64,000 nt of DNA from Nocardioides sp. CFH 31398 (GTDB lineage Bacteria; Actinomycetota; Actinomycetes; Propionibacteriales; Nocardioidaceae): NCBI RefSeq assembly GCF_022436705.1, contig NZ_JAKUHT010000011.1, positions 1 to 64,000 on the forward strand. Direction: 5' to 3'. Shown here in pieces: positions 9,000 to 17,577 of this stretch. A program made the translations under genes and the position numbers. The notes beneath the pieces were generated by a model that did no database searches, had not been told where the DNA came from, and worked only from the letters and a program-made list of their open reading frames with translations. Position 1 is the first letter of the stretch; every line of letters begins with the position of its first letter.

Positions 9000-9118
9000 C
9001 TTCCTCGGAATAGGTGAAGGCCAAACCCGGTTCCGTATGATGTTCGATCTTCAACTATTGGACACGGAAACCGTCCGTGACCATCGACACACAGCGGGAC
9101 ACGCAGCGGGAGGCAGTC

Positions 9119-10201
9119 ATGCAGATCGGGATCTTCAGCGTCGGGGACGTCACCACCGACCCGACCACCGGTCGGACGCCGACGGAGCACGAGCGGATCA
9201 CGGCGCAGGTCCGCATCGCCGAGAAGGCCGAGGAGGTCGGCCTGGACGTCGTGGCCCTCGGCCAGCACCACAACCCGCCGTTCGTGGCGTCGTCGCCGAC
9301 GACCACCATGGCCTGGATCGCCGCCCGCACCAAGCGGATCCTGCTGTCGACGTCCACGACCCTCATCACCACCACGGACCCGGTCCGCATCGCCGAGGAC
9401 TACGGCACGCTCCAGCACCTGACCGAGGGCCGGATGGACCTCATGCTCGGCCGGGGCAACACCGGGCCGGTCTACCCCTGGTTCGGCAAGGACATCCGCC
9501 GCGGCCTCGAGCTCGCCGTCGAGAACTACGCCCTGCTGCACCGGCTGTGGCGCGAGGACGTCGTCGACTGGCAGGGCCAGTTCCGCACGCCGCTGCAGGG
9601 CTTCACCGCGACGCCGCGGCCCCTCGACGGGCTCCCGCCGTTCGTGTGGCACGGCTCGATCCGGACCCCCGAGATCGCCGAGCAGGCGGCCTACTACGAC
9701 GACGGGTTCTTCCACAACCACATCTTCTGGCCCGCCTCGCACACCCGGCAGATGGTCGCCCTCTACCGCCGGCGCTTCGAGCACTACGGCCACGGCGCCG
9801 CCGACCAGGCGATCGTGGGCCTCGGCGGGCAGTTCTTCATGCGGCGCAACAGCCAGGACGCCGTCAACGAGTTCCGGCCCTACTTCGACAACGCCCCCGT
9901 CTACGGCCACGGCCCCTCGCTGGAGGACTTCTCCTCCCAGACCCCGCTGACCGTCGGCTCTCCCCAGCAGGTGCTGGAGCGGACCCTGTCGTTCCGTGAC
10001 TATGTCGGCGACTACCAGCGCCAGCTGTTCCTCATCGACCACGCGGGCCTGCCGCTGTCGACGGTGCTGGAGCAGCTGGACCTGCTCGGCGAGATCCTCC
10101 CCGACCTGCGGGCCGGGTTCGCCGAGGGCCGCCCCGCCCACGTGCCCGACGCGCCCACGCACGCCGGACGCCTCGCCGCCCGCGAGGAGGCCGCGGCATG
10201 A
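9119..10201 (+). CDS. Luciferase-like FMN-dependent monooxygenase, CE1758 type
   Basis: 360 residues from the ATG at 9119 (GGGAGG 6 nt upstream). The bacterial-luciferase-like TIM barrel starts MQIGIFSVGD, with the flavin/substrate region ALGQHHNPPF and an EDYGTLQHLTEGRMDLMLGR segment typical of the LLM class. The ATGA overlap with the next gene, an FMN reductase, reproduces the CE1758/CE1759 pair known from corynebacteria and relatives. There one protein supplies reduced FMN to the other. The substrate is unknown. Confidence 0.88.
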   Translation: MQIGIFSVGDVTTDPTTGRTPTEHERITAQVRIAEKAEEVGLDVVALGQHHNPPFVASSPTTTMAWIAARTKRILLSTSTTLITTTDPVRIAEDYGTLQHLTEGRMDLMLGRGNTGPVYPWFGKDIRRGLELAVENYALLHRLWREDVVDWQGQFRTPLQGFTATPRPLDGLPPFVWHGSIRTPEIAEQAAYYDDGFFHNHIFWPASHTRQMVALYRRRFEHYGHGAADQAIVGLGGQFFMRRNSQDAVNEFRPYFDNAPVYGHGPSLEDFSSQTPLTVGSPQQVLERTLSFRDYVGDYQRQLFLIDHAGLPLSTVLEQLDLLGEILPDLRAGFAEGRPAHVPDAPTHAGRLAAREEAAA

Positions 10202-10842
10202 CCCGCTCGCTGGTGGTGGTCTCCGCCGGGCTCGGCGTCCCGTCGTCCACCACGGCGCTGGCCGAGCGCCTCGGTGCGGCGGCGGCCTCCGCGCTGCGTG
10301 ACGCGGGGGAGCGGGTCGAGGTGACCCACGTCGAGCTGCGGCCCCTCGCCCACGCCCTGGCCGACCGGATGCTGACCGGCTTCGCCACCGGCGACCTCGA
10401 CGAGGCGTTGCGCACCGTGTCGCGCGCCGACGCGCTGGTCGTCGCCACCCCGGTGTTCACGGCGTCCTACTCCGGCCTGTTCAAGACCTTCGTCGACGCG
10501 CTCGACCCCGACGCGCTGGTGGGCACCCCGGTGCTCGTCGCCGCGACCGCCGGCACCGCCCGGCACTCGCTGGTGATCGACCACGCGCTGCGCCCGCTGT
10601 TCGCCTACCTCAAGGCGGTCGTGGTCCCGACCGGCGTCTTCGCCGCCAGCGAGGACTTCGGCGCCGGCGGCGGCCAGGACGCCCTCGGCTCCCGCATCGA
10701 CCGCGCCGCGGGCGAGCTCGCCGCGCTCGTCGCGGGCCTGCCCACCCGGCGTACACCGCTGCGGGCGGTCAGCGACCCGGCGGAGGACGTCGACGACCTG
10801 CCCGAGCCCGTCCCGTTCGAGCAGCTGCTGCACCCGCGCTGA
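10198..10842 (+). CDS. NADPH-dependent FMN reductase, CE1759 type
   Basis: The 214-residue flavodoxin-like protein has an N-terminal phosphate-binding segment VVVSAGLGVPSSTTALAERL and the middle motif VVATPVFTASYSGLFKTFVDAL typical of NAD(P)H-dependent FMN reductases. It is translationally coupled to the luciferase-like monooxygenase upstream and should deliver FMNH2 to it. A strong hairpin follows the stop after about 80 nt and may end this two-gene operon. Confidence 0.87.
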   Translation: MTRSLVVVSAGLGVPSSTTALAERLGAAAASALRDAGERVEVTHVELRPLAHALADRMLTGFATGDLDEALRTVSRADALVVATPVFTASYSGLFKTFVDALDPDALVGTPVLVAATAGTARHSLVIDHALRPLFAYLKAVVVPTGVFAASEDFGAGGGQDALGSRIDRAAGELAALVAGLPTRRTPLRAVSDPAEDVDDLPEPVPFEQLLHPR

Positions 10843-10869
10843 GGTCGCTGCGCGCGCTGCACGGCGCGC

Positions 10870-10918
10870 AGCACGCCGGACCACGCCGGACAGCACGCCG
10901 GACGGCACGCCGGACAGC
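10870..10918. repeat. Short tandem CACGCCGGA repeats
   Basis: Four imperfect copies of CACGCCGGAC with 1-3 nt linkers follow the FMN reductase gene. No coding potential is evident. They adjoin the dispersed hairpin element that begins at 10920. Confidence 0.6.
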
Positions 10919-10919
10919 A

Positions 10920-10999
10920 CGAGACCCGGTGGTCGAGGTCGTCCCTCGACCCACCGGGTCTCGACACGCCTGTCGCGGCTTCGTCCCTCAGCCGCGAGG
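10920..10999. repeat. Hairpin and dispersed GGTCTCGACACGC element, copy 1
   Basis: An arm beginning CGAGACCCGGTGGTCGAGG (10920-10938) pairs with 10944-10963 around a 5-nt loop with one bulged C. The downstream part (CCGGGTCTCGACACGC, then about 33 nt later GCTGCTCGACC) recurs after the M20 peptidase gene at 38945-39012. The hairpin can act as a terminator between the + strand FMN reductase and the - strand PEBP gene. The rest of the gap to 11055 contains a second stem (GCCGGCGG/CCGCCGGC) and nothing coding. Confidence 0.65.
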
Positions 11000-11055
11000 C
11001 TGCTCGACCTGATGCCGCGACGCCGGCGGCTCGTTCCTCGCCGCCGGCTGCGTCA

Positions 11056-11580
11056 TCAGTGCTGGTAGGTGCCCGTGAGGATCGCGCGGCCCAGCGTCTT
11101 GAACGCGAGGTTGAACGACGTCACCGCGAACGAGGCGTTCTCGTCGACGCCCAGCTTCTCCTCGCCGACCGCGTGGACCACGAAGTAGTAGCGGTGCACC
11201 TGGTCGCCCTCCGGCGGGGCGGCGCCCATGAAGCCGTGCTCGCCGCCGTCGTTGCGCAGCTGGAACGCACCGGCGGGGAGGTTCCCTGACGCGGCGCCGG
11301 TGTCGAGGGAGGTCACGTCGGCCGGGATGTCCACGACGCCCCAGTGCCAGAAGCCCGACGGCGTGGGGGCGTCGGGGTCGAAGCAGGTGACGACGAACGA
11401 CTTGGTCCCCTCCGGGGCGCCGGACCAGCTGAGCTGCGGGGAGACGTTGCCGTCGTCGCCGGCGACCTGCGCGGCGCCGAGGGGCTGGCCGTCGGTCACG
11501 TCGGTGCTGGTCACGTCGAACGACGGGACGGTCGGGAGGAGCTCGTAGGGGTCGGGGTGCACGGGGCGCTCGAGGCTCAT
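11056..11580 (-). CDS. YbhB/YbcL-type phosphatidylethanolamine-binding (PEBP) protein
   Basis: 174 residues. The PEBP ligand-binding signatures are present: [19 protein letters not shown], the [19 protein letters not shown] motif with its Asp-Pro-Asp, and a later [15 protein letters not shown] block. Bacterial members are cytosolic proteins of unclear role, related to Raf-kinase inhibitor. No ribosome-binding site is seen; TAGGTT ends 7 nt before the ATG, consistent with a leaderless transcript. It is divergent from cysG. Confidence 0.9.
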   Translation of the reverse strand: MSLERPVHPDPYELLPTVPSFDVTSTDVTDGQPLGAAQVAGDDGNVSPQLSWSGAPEGTKSFVVTCFDPDAPTPSGFWHWGVVDIPADVTSLDTGAASGNLPAGAFQLRNDGGEHGFMGAAPPEGDQVHRYYFVVHAVGEEKLGVDENASFAVTSFNLAFKTLGRAILTGTYQH

Positions 11581-11668
11581 GGCGCAGAACCTAGCCCGCA
11601 CCACGAAGTCGGACCACCGGATCGCCACCCCTCGGTCGCGGCTCCGTCCGGTCGGGGAGGATGGGCCC

Positions 11669-12901
11669 GTGACCGACCACTCGCCGTACTTCACCGGCCT
11701 GCGCCTCGCGGGCCGCCGCGTGGTGGTCGTGGGCGGCGGAGCGGTCGCCCAACGGCGGGTGCCGACGTTGATCGCGGCGGGCGCGGACGTCGTCCTCGTC
11801 GCCCCCGACGTCACCCCGGCGCTGGAGGGCCTCGCCCACGAGATCACCTGGCACGCCCGCGGCTTCACCGCCTCCGACCTGGACGAGGCCTGGTACGTCG
11901 TGGCCGCCACCGACGACACGGCGGTCAACGAGGCGGTGTCCGCGGCGGCGGAGGAGCGACGGATCTTCTGCGTCCGCTCGGACGACGCGACCCGGGCGAG
12001 CGCCTGGACCCCCGCGCAGGGCCGGTACGGCGACGTCGGCGTCGCCGTCCTCGCGAACCGCGAGCCGCGCCGCTCCGCCGCGCTGCGCGACGCCGTCCTC
12101 GACGGGCTGCGCGCCGGCACGCTGGACGCCACGCGCACGGACGCCGTGCGGCCCGGCGAGGTCGTCCTCGTCGGCGGTGGGCCCGGCGACCCGGGACTCG
12201 TCAGCGCCGCCGCCCGCCAGGCGCTGGCCAGCGCCGACGTGGTCGTCGCCGACCGGCTGGCCCCGCGGGAGGTGCTCGACGAGCTGCCGTCCGACGTGGA
12301 GGTCATCGACGTCGCCAAGCTGCCCCGCGGTCGCCACGTCAAGCAGGAGCAGATCAACGACACCCTCGTCGAGCACGCCCGGGCCGGGCGTCGCGTCGTC
12401 CGCTTCAAGGGCGGCGACCCGTTCGTCTTCGGTCGGGGCTTCGAGGAGGTCCTGGCGTGCCGGGACGCCGGCGTCCCGGTGTCCGTGGTGCCCGGCCTCA
12501 GCTCGTCGCTCGCCGTCCCCGCCCGGCTGGGCCTGCCGGTCACCCACCGGGGCGTCGCCCACGAGGTCACGGTCGTGTCCGGCCACCTGCCGCCCGACCA
12601 CCCCGACTCCCTCGTCGACTGGCCCGCGCTCGGTCACCTGCGCGGCACCCTGGTGCTGATGATGGCCGTCGAGAACGCCCCCGCCATCGCCGCCGTCCTC
12701 CTCGAGCACGGCCGGCCCGCCGACCTCCCGGTGGCCGTCGTGGTCGAGGGGACGATGCCGACCGAGCGGCTGGTGCTGAGCACCCTCGGGTCGCTGGCCG
12801 ACGACCTCGCGGCGCAGGAGGTCCGCCCGCCGGCGATCATCGTGATCGGCGACGTGGTGGGCGTGGCGCACCCGTCGTACGCCCGGGGCTCCCGCGTCTG
12901 A
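11669..12901 (+). CDS. cysG: Bifunctional siroheme synthase (precorrin-2 dehydrogenase / uroporphyrinogen-III methyltransferase)
   Basis: 410 residues from a GTG with GGGGAGG 8 nt upstream. The N-terminal 150 residues form the NAD-dependent precorrin-2 dehydrogenase/ferrochelatase part ([13 protein letters not shown]). The C-terminal half is a SUMT methyltransferase with the SAM loop [12 protein letters not shown], the [15 protein letters not shown] motif and [21 protein letters not shown]. The product, siroheme, serves sulfite and nitrite reductases, which are not in this window. It is followed 4 nt later by an rRNA methyltransferase gene. Confidence 0.93.
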   Translation: MTDHSPYFTGLRLAGRRVVVVGGGAVAQRRVPTLIAAGADVVLVAPDVTPALEGLAHEITWHARGFTASDLDEAWYVVAATDDTAVNEAVSAAAEERRIFCVRSDDATRASAWTPAQGRYGDVGVAVLANREPRRSAALRDAVLDGLRAGTLDATRTDAVRPGEVVLVGGGPGDPGLVSAAARQALASADVVVADRLAPREVLDELPSDVEVIDVAKLPRGRHVKQEQINDTLVEHARAGRRVVRFKGGDPFVFGRGFEEVLACRDAGVPVSVVPGLSSSLAVPARLGLPVTHRGVAHEVTVVSGHLPPDHPDSLVDWPALGHLRGTLVLMMAVENAPAIAAVLLEHGRPADLPVAVVVEGTMPTERLVLSTLGSLADDLAAQEVRPPAIIVIGDVVGVAHPSYARGSRV

Positions 12902-12905
12902 TCCC

Positions 12906-13709
12906 GTGGCCGTCATCGAGCACGTCACGGACCCGGCCGACCCCCGGCTCGGGGACTACCGCGACCTGCGCGACGTCCAGCTGCGCCGTCACCTCGAGGC
13001 GGAGCACGGACTGTTCCTCGCGGAGGGGGAGAAGGTGGTCCGCCGCGCGGTGGAGGGCGGGCACGTGCCCCGCTCGTTCCTCATGGCGCCGCGGTGGCTC
13101 GACGGTCTCGCCGACGTCCTCGACCGGTCCGACGCGCCCTGCTACGTCCTGGAGGAGCGGCTCGCCGAGGAGGTCACCGGCTTCCACGTGCACCGCGGCG
13201 CGCTGGCCTCCCTCGAGCGGCGCCCGCTGCCGTCCATGGACTCCGTCCTGGAGGGCGTCCGCTCCGTGCTGGTGCTGGAGGACGTGGTCGACCACACCAA
13301 CGTCGGCGCGATCTTCCGCAGCGGCGCGGCGCTGGGCTTCGAGGCGGTGCTCCTGTCACCGCGGTGCGCCGACCCGCTCTACCGGCGCGCGGTGAAGGTC
13401 GCGATGGGCGCCGTGTTCGCGCTGCCGTGGACCCGGCTGCCCGACTGGCACGACGCGCTGCCGTCGCTGTCGCAGCGCGGCTTCACCACCGTGGCGCTCA
13501 CCCTCGCCGACGACGCCGTCGACGTCACCGAGGCCGTCGCGGGCGTCGACCGGCTCGCGCTGGTGCTCGGCGGGGAGGGACACGGGCTGTCCGAACGCTG
13601 GCAGGCCGCGGCCGACCGCCGCGCGGTCATCCCCATGGCGGCCGGCATCGACTCGCTCAACGTCGCCGCCGCGAGCGCGGTGGCCTGCTACGTGGCGGCG
13701 CGGCGGTGA
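12906..13709 (+). CDS. TrmH/SpoU-family RNA 2'-O-methyltransferase
   Basis: 267 residues, GTG start. The N-terminal substrate-binding domain (LEAEHGLFLAEGEKVVRRA) precedes a knotted SPOUT domain with motif 1 NVGAIFRSGAALGF, motif 2 LVLGGEGHGLS and motif 3 IPMAAGIDSLNVAAASAV, the SAM site. It resembles TsnR/RlmB-type rRNA methyltransferases; the exact nucleotide target cannot be told. It is co-oriented with cysG and its stop overlaps the next GTG. Confidence 0.9.
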   Translation: MAVIEHVTDPADPRLGDYRDLRDVQLRRHLEAEHGLFLAEGEKVVRRAVEGGHVPRSFLMAPRWLDGLADVLDRSDAPCYVLEERLAEEVTGFHVHRGALASLERRPLPSMDSVLEGVRSVLVLEDVVDHTNVGAIFRSGAALGFEAVLLSPRCADPLYRRAVKVAMGAVFALPWTRLPDWHDALPSLSQRGFTTVALTLADDAVDVTEAVAGVDRLALVLGGEGHGLSERWQAAADRRAVIPMAAGIDSLNVAAASAVACYVAARR

Positions 13710-14017
13710 GGCGGGTCCCCGAGCCCCTGTGGTGGGCGGTGCTGCCGGTCCTGGCCGGGTTCTTCGTCGCCTGGCCGGACCTGGTCGACGGCCGGCCCGC
13801 CGACCTCCTGGGCTGCCCGCTGCTCGACTGGGCCGACCTCGTCTCCGGCTCCCTCGCCGTGCTGCTGGTGCTCGCCGGCGTCGTCGTCCAGTGGCGGCGT
13901 CCCGCCGAGCGCCGCTGCCAGCCGCAGCTGCTGATGGGGCTGGTGGTCTTCCTCGGCGGGCTGGGCGTCTACCACCTACTCACCGGCGTCGGCCGCCTCG
14001 GCGGCGTCTGCTCCTGA
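13706..14017 (+). CDS. Small membrane protein of unknown function
   Basis: A GTG overlapping the previous stop by four bases opens a 103-residue frame with three hydrophobic helices (LWWAVLPVLAGFFVAW, LVSGSLAVLLVLAGVVV, LLMGLVVFLGGLGVYHLL). The conserved-looking LLGCPLLDWADL loop lies between the first two. I do not recognise the family. Translational coupling to the rRNA methyltransferase is the main support for it being a gene. Confidence 0.6.
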   Translation: MRRVPEPLWWAVLPVLAGFFVAWPDLVDGRPADLLGCPLLDWADLVSGSLAVLLVLAGVVVQWRRPAERRCQPQLLMGLVVFLGGLGVYHLLTGVGRLGGVCS

Positions 14018-14041
14018 GGCCCGCGCCGGGCCCGGTGACGT

Positions 14042-14105
14042 GCCGTTTCTGCCGAAACGGCGCGAGGACGTCGCGTCAGGACGCCGATTCGGCAGAAACG
14101 GCGTC
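14042..14105. repeat. Palindromic repeat family, composite pair A
   Basis: Unit A1 (14042-14062) is GCCGTTTC-TGCC-GAAACGGC. Unit A2 (14080-14105) is a second palindrome with a GATTCGG arm facing a GAAACGG arm. The same two-unit layout recurs at 41244-41310 and 57540-57602. A2 supplies the last codons of the deformylase gene, and the invariant GTCAGGAC preceding A2 supplies its stop codon. Confidence 0.85.
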
Positions 14106-14705
14106 GCCGGCGGGCCAGTCGGCGGGGTAGTCCTCGACGGAGCGGTCGTGCTCCTTGGCGAGGCGCTTGCGGGCCTTGGTGGGCAGGCGGTCGCCGAAGA
14201 CGGTGCCGCGGGTGTGGTCGGTCTCGTGCTGCAGGCAGCGGGCGAGGAGGCCGTCGCCGGAGAAGGTGACCTCCTCGCCGTCGAGACCGGTGCCGGTGAC
14301 GGTGGCGAAGTCCGGGCGGGCGCACTCGACGAACGCGCCGGGGTAGGACAGGCAGCCCTCGTCGCCGTCGTCCAGGTGCCTCTCGTCGCCCTCGGGCAGC
14401 GTCAGCTCCGGGTTGCAGACCACGCCGACGACGCGCTGGCCGGACTCGTCGGGGCAGTCGAAGCAGAAGACCGCCGCGTCGACGCCGATCTGGCAGGCGG
14501 CGAGCCCCACGCCGTCGGCGGCGTACATCGTCGCGACCATGTCGGCCACGAGCGCGCGCAGGTCGTCGTCGTACGCCGTCACCGGGGTGTTCACGCGGTG
14601 CATGACGGGGGTGCCCCAGCGGGTGATCGGTCGGACCGTGCCGCCCGTGGGCAGCGCTCCGTGGGGCGCCAGCGGCGGCGGGTCGTCGGTGGCGCTCCTG
14701 CTCAT
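14076..14705 (-). CDS. def: Peptide deformylase
   Basis: 209-residue cytosolic metalloenzyme removing N-formyl groups from new proteins. Motif 1 GVGLAACQIG (65-74), motif 2 EGCLSYPG with metal ligand Cys118, and motif 3 QHETDH with His160 and His164 are all intact. TACGAT ends 8 nt before the ATG, consistent with a leaderless transcript. The C-terminus GDAVSAESAS is encoded by a palindromic repeat unit, and the stop codon falls in conserved repeat sequence. The repeat therefore replaced or extended the original end. Confidence 0.94.
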   Translation of the reverse strand: MSRSATDDPPPLAPHGALPTGGTVRPITRWGTPVMHRVNTPVTAYDDDLRALVADMVATMYAADGVGLAACQIGVDAAVFCFDCPDESGQRVVGVVCNPELTLPEGDERHLDDGDEGCLSYPGAFVECARPDFATVTGTGLDGEEVTFSGDGLLARCLQHETDHTRGTVFGDRLPTKARKRLAKEHDRSVEDYPADWPAGDAVSAESAS

Positions 14706-14825
14706 GGCTCACGATCGTATCGACCCGGATCCGCGGCCCGGGTGCGCCGGTCGGCCGGCCCGGTCGGCTGCCGCGGGGGAGCGTCGGGTGTGGTCGGATC
14801 CACGCCGGACCGGTGTGGCCCCGGG

Positions 14826-14842
14826 TGTAAACGACAGTTACA
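14826..14842 (+). promoter_or_regulatory. Inverted repeat overlapping the acyl-CoA dehydrogenase promoter
   Basis: TGTAA (14826-14830) and TTACA (14838-14842) flank 7 bases. An outer GTGT/ACAC pair (14825-14828, 14847-14850) extends the symmetry up to the ATG. The 3' arm overlaps the putative -10 box TACAGT (14839-14844), which lies 6 nt before the ATG. Such sites are typical of TetR-type or similar lipid-catabolism repressors; none is encoded adjacent. Confidence 0.5.
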
Positions 14843-14850
14843 GTGAACAC

Positions 14851-16212
14851 ATGTCCACGACCAAGCCGCAGCGGACCAGCCGTCACGGACTCGCCTCCAC
14901 GGAGCGCCGCGACCCCATCGGGTACGCCGTCGCCGCGCTCGGTGCCGTCGCCCGCAGCGACCTGATCGACCGCCTCGGCCTGCGCAAGCAGACGGAGCAG
15001 GCCGTCTTCACGCTGACCCGCGGCGGGTTCACCACGATGGGGGCCGCGGGTCGTACCTTCAAGCGGGCCGGCAAGCGCGGCGCCGCGGGCGCTCGCGTCC
15101 CCGCCGCGAGCCGGCCGGGCGTCTTCGACCTGACGCCGACCGAGGACGAGCAGATGCTCGTCGACGTCGTCGCCGAGCTCGCCACGGACGTCCTGCGGCC
15201 GGCGGCCCAGGACGCCGACGAGGCGTGCGAGGCCCCCGCCGAGGTGCTCCAGGCCGGTCACGAGCTGGGTCTGCCGACCCTCGGCGTGCCGGAGTCCCTC
15301 GGGGGCATCTCCGAGGAGCGGTCCGCCACGGCGGGCGCGCTCGTCGCCGAGGCGCTGGCCCGGGGCGACCTCGGCCTGGCCGTCGCCAGCCTCGCGCCCG
15401 GGGCGGTCGCCACCGCGATCTCGCTGTGGGGCACCGACGCCCAGCAGCAGACCTACCTCCCGGCCTTCACCGGGGACGACGTCCCGGCCGCCGCCCTGGC
15501 CCTGACCGAGCCGACCGTGCTGTTCGACGTCCTCAGCCCCGCCACCACGGCCCGCGCCGAGGGTGCGGAGTACGTGCTGGACGGGACCAAGGCGCTCGTG
15601 CCCCTCGCCTCCACCGCCGAGCTCTTCGTCGTCGGCGCCGACCTCGACGGCAGCCCCGCCCTGTTCCTCGTCGAGTCGGGCACCGAGGGCGTCGGCATCG
15701 AGGCCGACCCCGCCATGGGCGTCCGCGCCGCCGGCCTCGGCCGCCTCCACCTGGACGGCGTGCGCATCCCCGCCGAGAACCTGCTCGGCGCCGCCGACGG
15801 CACGACGTACGCCGAGTGCGTGCGGCTGTCCCGCCTCGCGTGGTGCGCCCTCGGCGTCGGCGTGGGTCAGGCGGTCCTCGACTACGTGACGCCGTACGTC
15901 AAGGAGCGCAAGGCGTTCGGCGAGCCGGTCGCCCACCGCCAGTCGGTGGCGTTCATGGTCGCGACGATGGCCACGGAGCTGCAGGCCATGCGGCTGCTGA
16001 CCTACAAGGCCGCGTCCCGCGCGGCCCAGGGCCGCGACTTCGCCCGTGAGGTCGCGCTGGCCCGCAAGGCGTGCGCCGAGCACGGCATGCGCATCGGCCT
16101 CGACGGCGTCCAGCTGCTCGGCGGCCACGGCTTCGTCAAGGACCACCCGGTGGAGCGGTGGTACCGCGACCTCCGCGCCCTCGGGGTCATGGAAGGCGCC
16201 GTCCTCGTCTGA
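14851..16212 (+). CDS. Acyl-CoA dehydrogenase family protein (FadE-like), first of a pair
   Basis: 453 residues. An unusual basic N-terminal extension of about 90 residues (LTRGGFTTMGAAGRTFKRAGKR) precedes the ACAD fold. Substrate/FAD-binding regions and the closing segment HGMRIGLDGVQLLGGHGFVKDHPVERWYRD are present. The protein ends at VMEGAVLV, so it has the catalytic-type Glu but lacks the long tail seen in the next gene. The pair probably oxidises acyl-CoA as a heteromeric enzyme, as known for actinobacterial alpha2beta2 ACADs. The ATG lies 6 nt after TACAGT, consistent with a leaderless transcript. Confidence 0.85.
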   Translation: MSTTKPQRTSRHGLASTERRDPIGYAVAALGAVARSDLIDRLGLRKQTEQAVFTLTRGGFTTMGAAGRTFKRAGKRGAAGARVPAASRPGVFDLTPTEDEQMLVDVVAELATDVLRPAAQDADEACEAPAEVLQAGHELGLPTLGVPESLGGISEERSATAGALVAEALARGDLGLAVASLAPGAVATAISLWGTDAQQQTYLPAFTGDDVPAAALALTEPTVLFDVLSPATTARAEGAEYVLDGTKALVPLASTAELFVVGADLDGSPALFLVESGTEGVGIEADPAMGVRAAGLGRLHLDGVRIPAENLLGAADGTTYAECVRLSRLAWCALGVGVGQAVLDYVTPYVKERKAFGEPVAHRQSVAFMVATMATELQAMRLLTYKAASRAAQGRDFAREVALARKACAEHGMRIGLDGVQLLGGHGFVKDHPVERWYRDLRALGVMEGAVLV

Positions 16213-16265
16213 GGACAGGCCCTCCGCCCCGCCCCGCAGGACCCTCCGCACACCCAGGAGACACC

Positions 16266-17495
16266 GTGATCAACCTCGACGCCCCGAAGAAGCACCGCGC
16301 GCTGATCGACCAGGCGCACCAGGTCGCCATGAACATGCTGCGCCCCATCTCGCGCAAGTACGACAAGGCCGAGCACGAGTACCCCAAGGAGCTCGACATG
16401 CTCGCCGCGATGATCGACGGGCTCTCCGAGTCCGGCGCGGCGAACGGCGCGGGCGCCTCCGGCGTCGGCGGCGGCGAGGCCGAGAAGAAGAAGCGCGCGG
16501 ACGACGACGGCCGCACCAAGAACGGCGCGAACATGGCCTCGGCGCTCTCCATCGCCGAGATGTGCTGGGGCGACGTCGGGCTGCTGCTCTCGATGCCCCG
16601 CCAGGGCCTCGGCAACTCCGCGATCGCCGCGGTCGCGAACGCCGAGCAGCGCGAGCGGTTCGCCGGCGTGTGGGCCGGCATGGCCATCACCGAGCCCGCG
16701 GTCGGGTCTGACTCGGCCAACATCTCCACCACCGCGGTGAAGGACGGCGACTCGTACGTCATCAACGGCGAGAAGATCTACGTCACCGCGGGCGGTCGCT
16801 GCGACGCGGTCGTGGTCTGGGCGACGCTCGACAAGTCGCTGGGCCGCGCGGCCATCAAGTCGTTCGTGGTCCCGAAGGACACCCCCGGCATGCGCGTCGA
16901 GCGCCTCGAGCACAAGCTGGGCATCAAGGCCTCCGACACCGCGACGATCATCTTCGACGACTGCCGCGTGCCCGCGGAGAACCTCCTCGGGTCCCCCGAG
17001 GTCGACGTGAAGCAGGGCTTCGGCGGCGCGATGGCGACGTTCGACAACACGCGTCCGCTGGTGGCCGCGATGGCCGTCGGCTGCGCCCGCGCCGCGCTGG
17101 ACCTGACGCGGGAGCTGCTGGCCGACGCGGGGGTCGAGATCGACTACGACCGCCCGGCCCAGCTGCAGCCGGCCGCGGCCGCGAAGTTCCTCGAGCTCGA
17201 GTCCGAGTGGGAGGGCGCCCAGCTGCTCACCATGCAGGCGGCCTGGATGGCCGACAACCGCAAGCCCAACTCCCTCGAGGCGTCGATGGCGAAGGCGAAG
17301 GCGGGCCGCGTGGGCTCGGCCGTGACCCTCGGGTGCGTCGAGCTGTGCGGGGCCGTCGGGTACGGCGAGGGCGAGCTCCTGGAGAAGTGGGCCCGCGACT
17401 CCAAGATCCTCGACATCTTCGAGGGCACCCAGCAGATCCAGCAGCTCATCATCGCCCGTCGCGTGCTCGGGCTCTCCAGCGCCGAGCTCAAGTAG
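16266..17495 (+). CDS. Acyl-CoA dehydrogenase (FadE-like), second of a pair
   Basis: 409 residues from a GTG with AGGAG 5 nt upstream. Residues 55-85 form a charged/Gly insertion (EAEKKKRADDDGR) uncommon in the family. The ACAD signature AITEPAVGSDSANIST and the C-terminal catalytic motif ILDIFEGTQQIQQ with its Glu are clear. It follows the other ACAD after 53 nt and should be co-transcribed and co-assembled with it. The chain length preferred cannot be read from the sequence. Confidence 0.9.
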   Translation: MINLDAPKKHRALIDQAHQVAMNMLRPISRKYDKAEHEYPKELDMLAAMIDGLSESGAANGAGASGVGGGEAEKKKRADDDGRTKNGANMASALSIAEMCWGDVGLLLSMPRQGLGNSAIAAVANAEQRERFAGVWAGMAITEPAVGSDSANISTTAVKDGDSYVINGEKIYVTAGGRCDAVVVWATLDKSLGRAAIKSFVVPKDTPGMRVERLEHKLGIKASDTATIIFDDCRVPAENLLGSPEVDVKQGFGGAMATFDNTRPLVAAMAVGCARAALDLTRELLADAGVEIDYDRPAQLQPAAAAKFLELESEWEGAQLLTMQAAWMADNRKPNSLEASMAKAKAGRVGSAVTLGCVELCGAVGYGEGELLEKWARDSKILDIFEGTQQIQQLIIARRVLGLSSAELK

Positions 17496-17513
17496 CCGCT
17501 CGGCCCCAGAACC

Positions 17514-17560
17514 ACCGCTGTCCGCCGTTCATCCTTGGGGGGAGATCGGCGGACAGCGGT
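17514..17560. terminator. Bidirectional terminator-like hairpin
   Basis: ACCGCTGTCCGCCG (17514-17527) and its exact complement (17547-17560) flank a 19-nt loop, between the convergent acyl-CoA dehydrogenase and histone-like genes. Confidence 0.65.
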
Positions 17561-17577
17561 GTCTCAGGCGGTGGACC

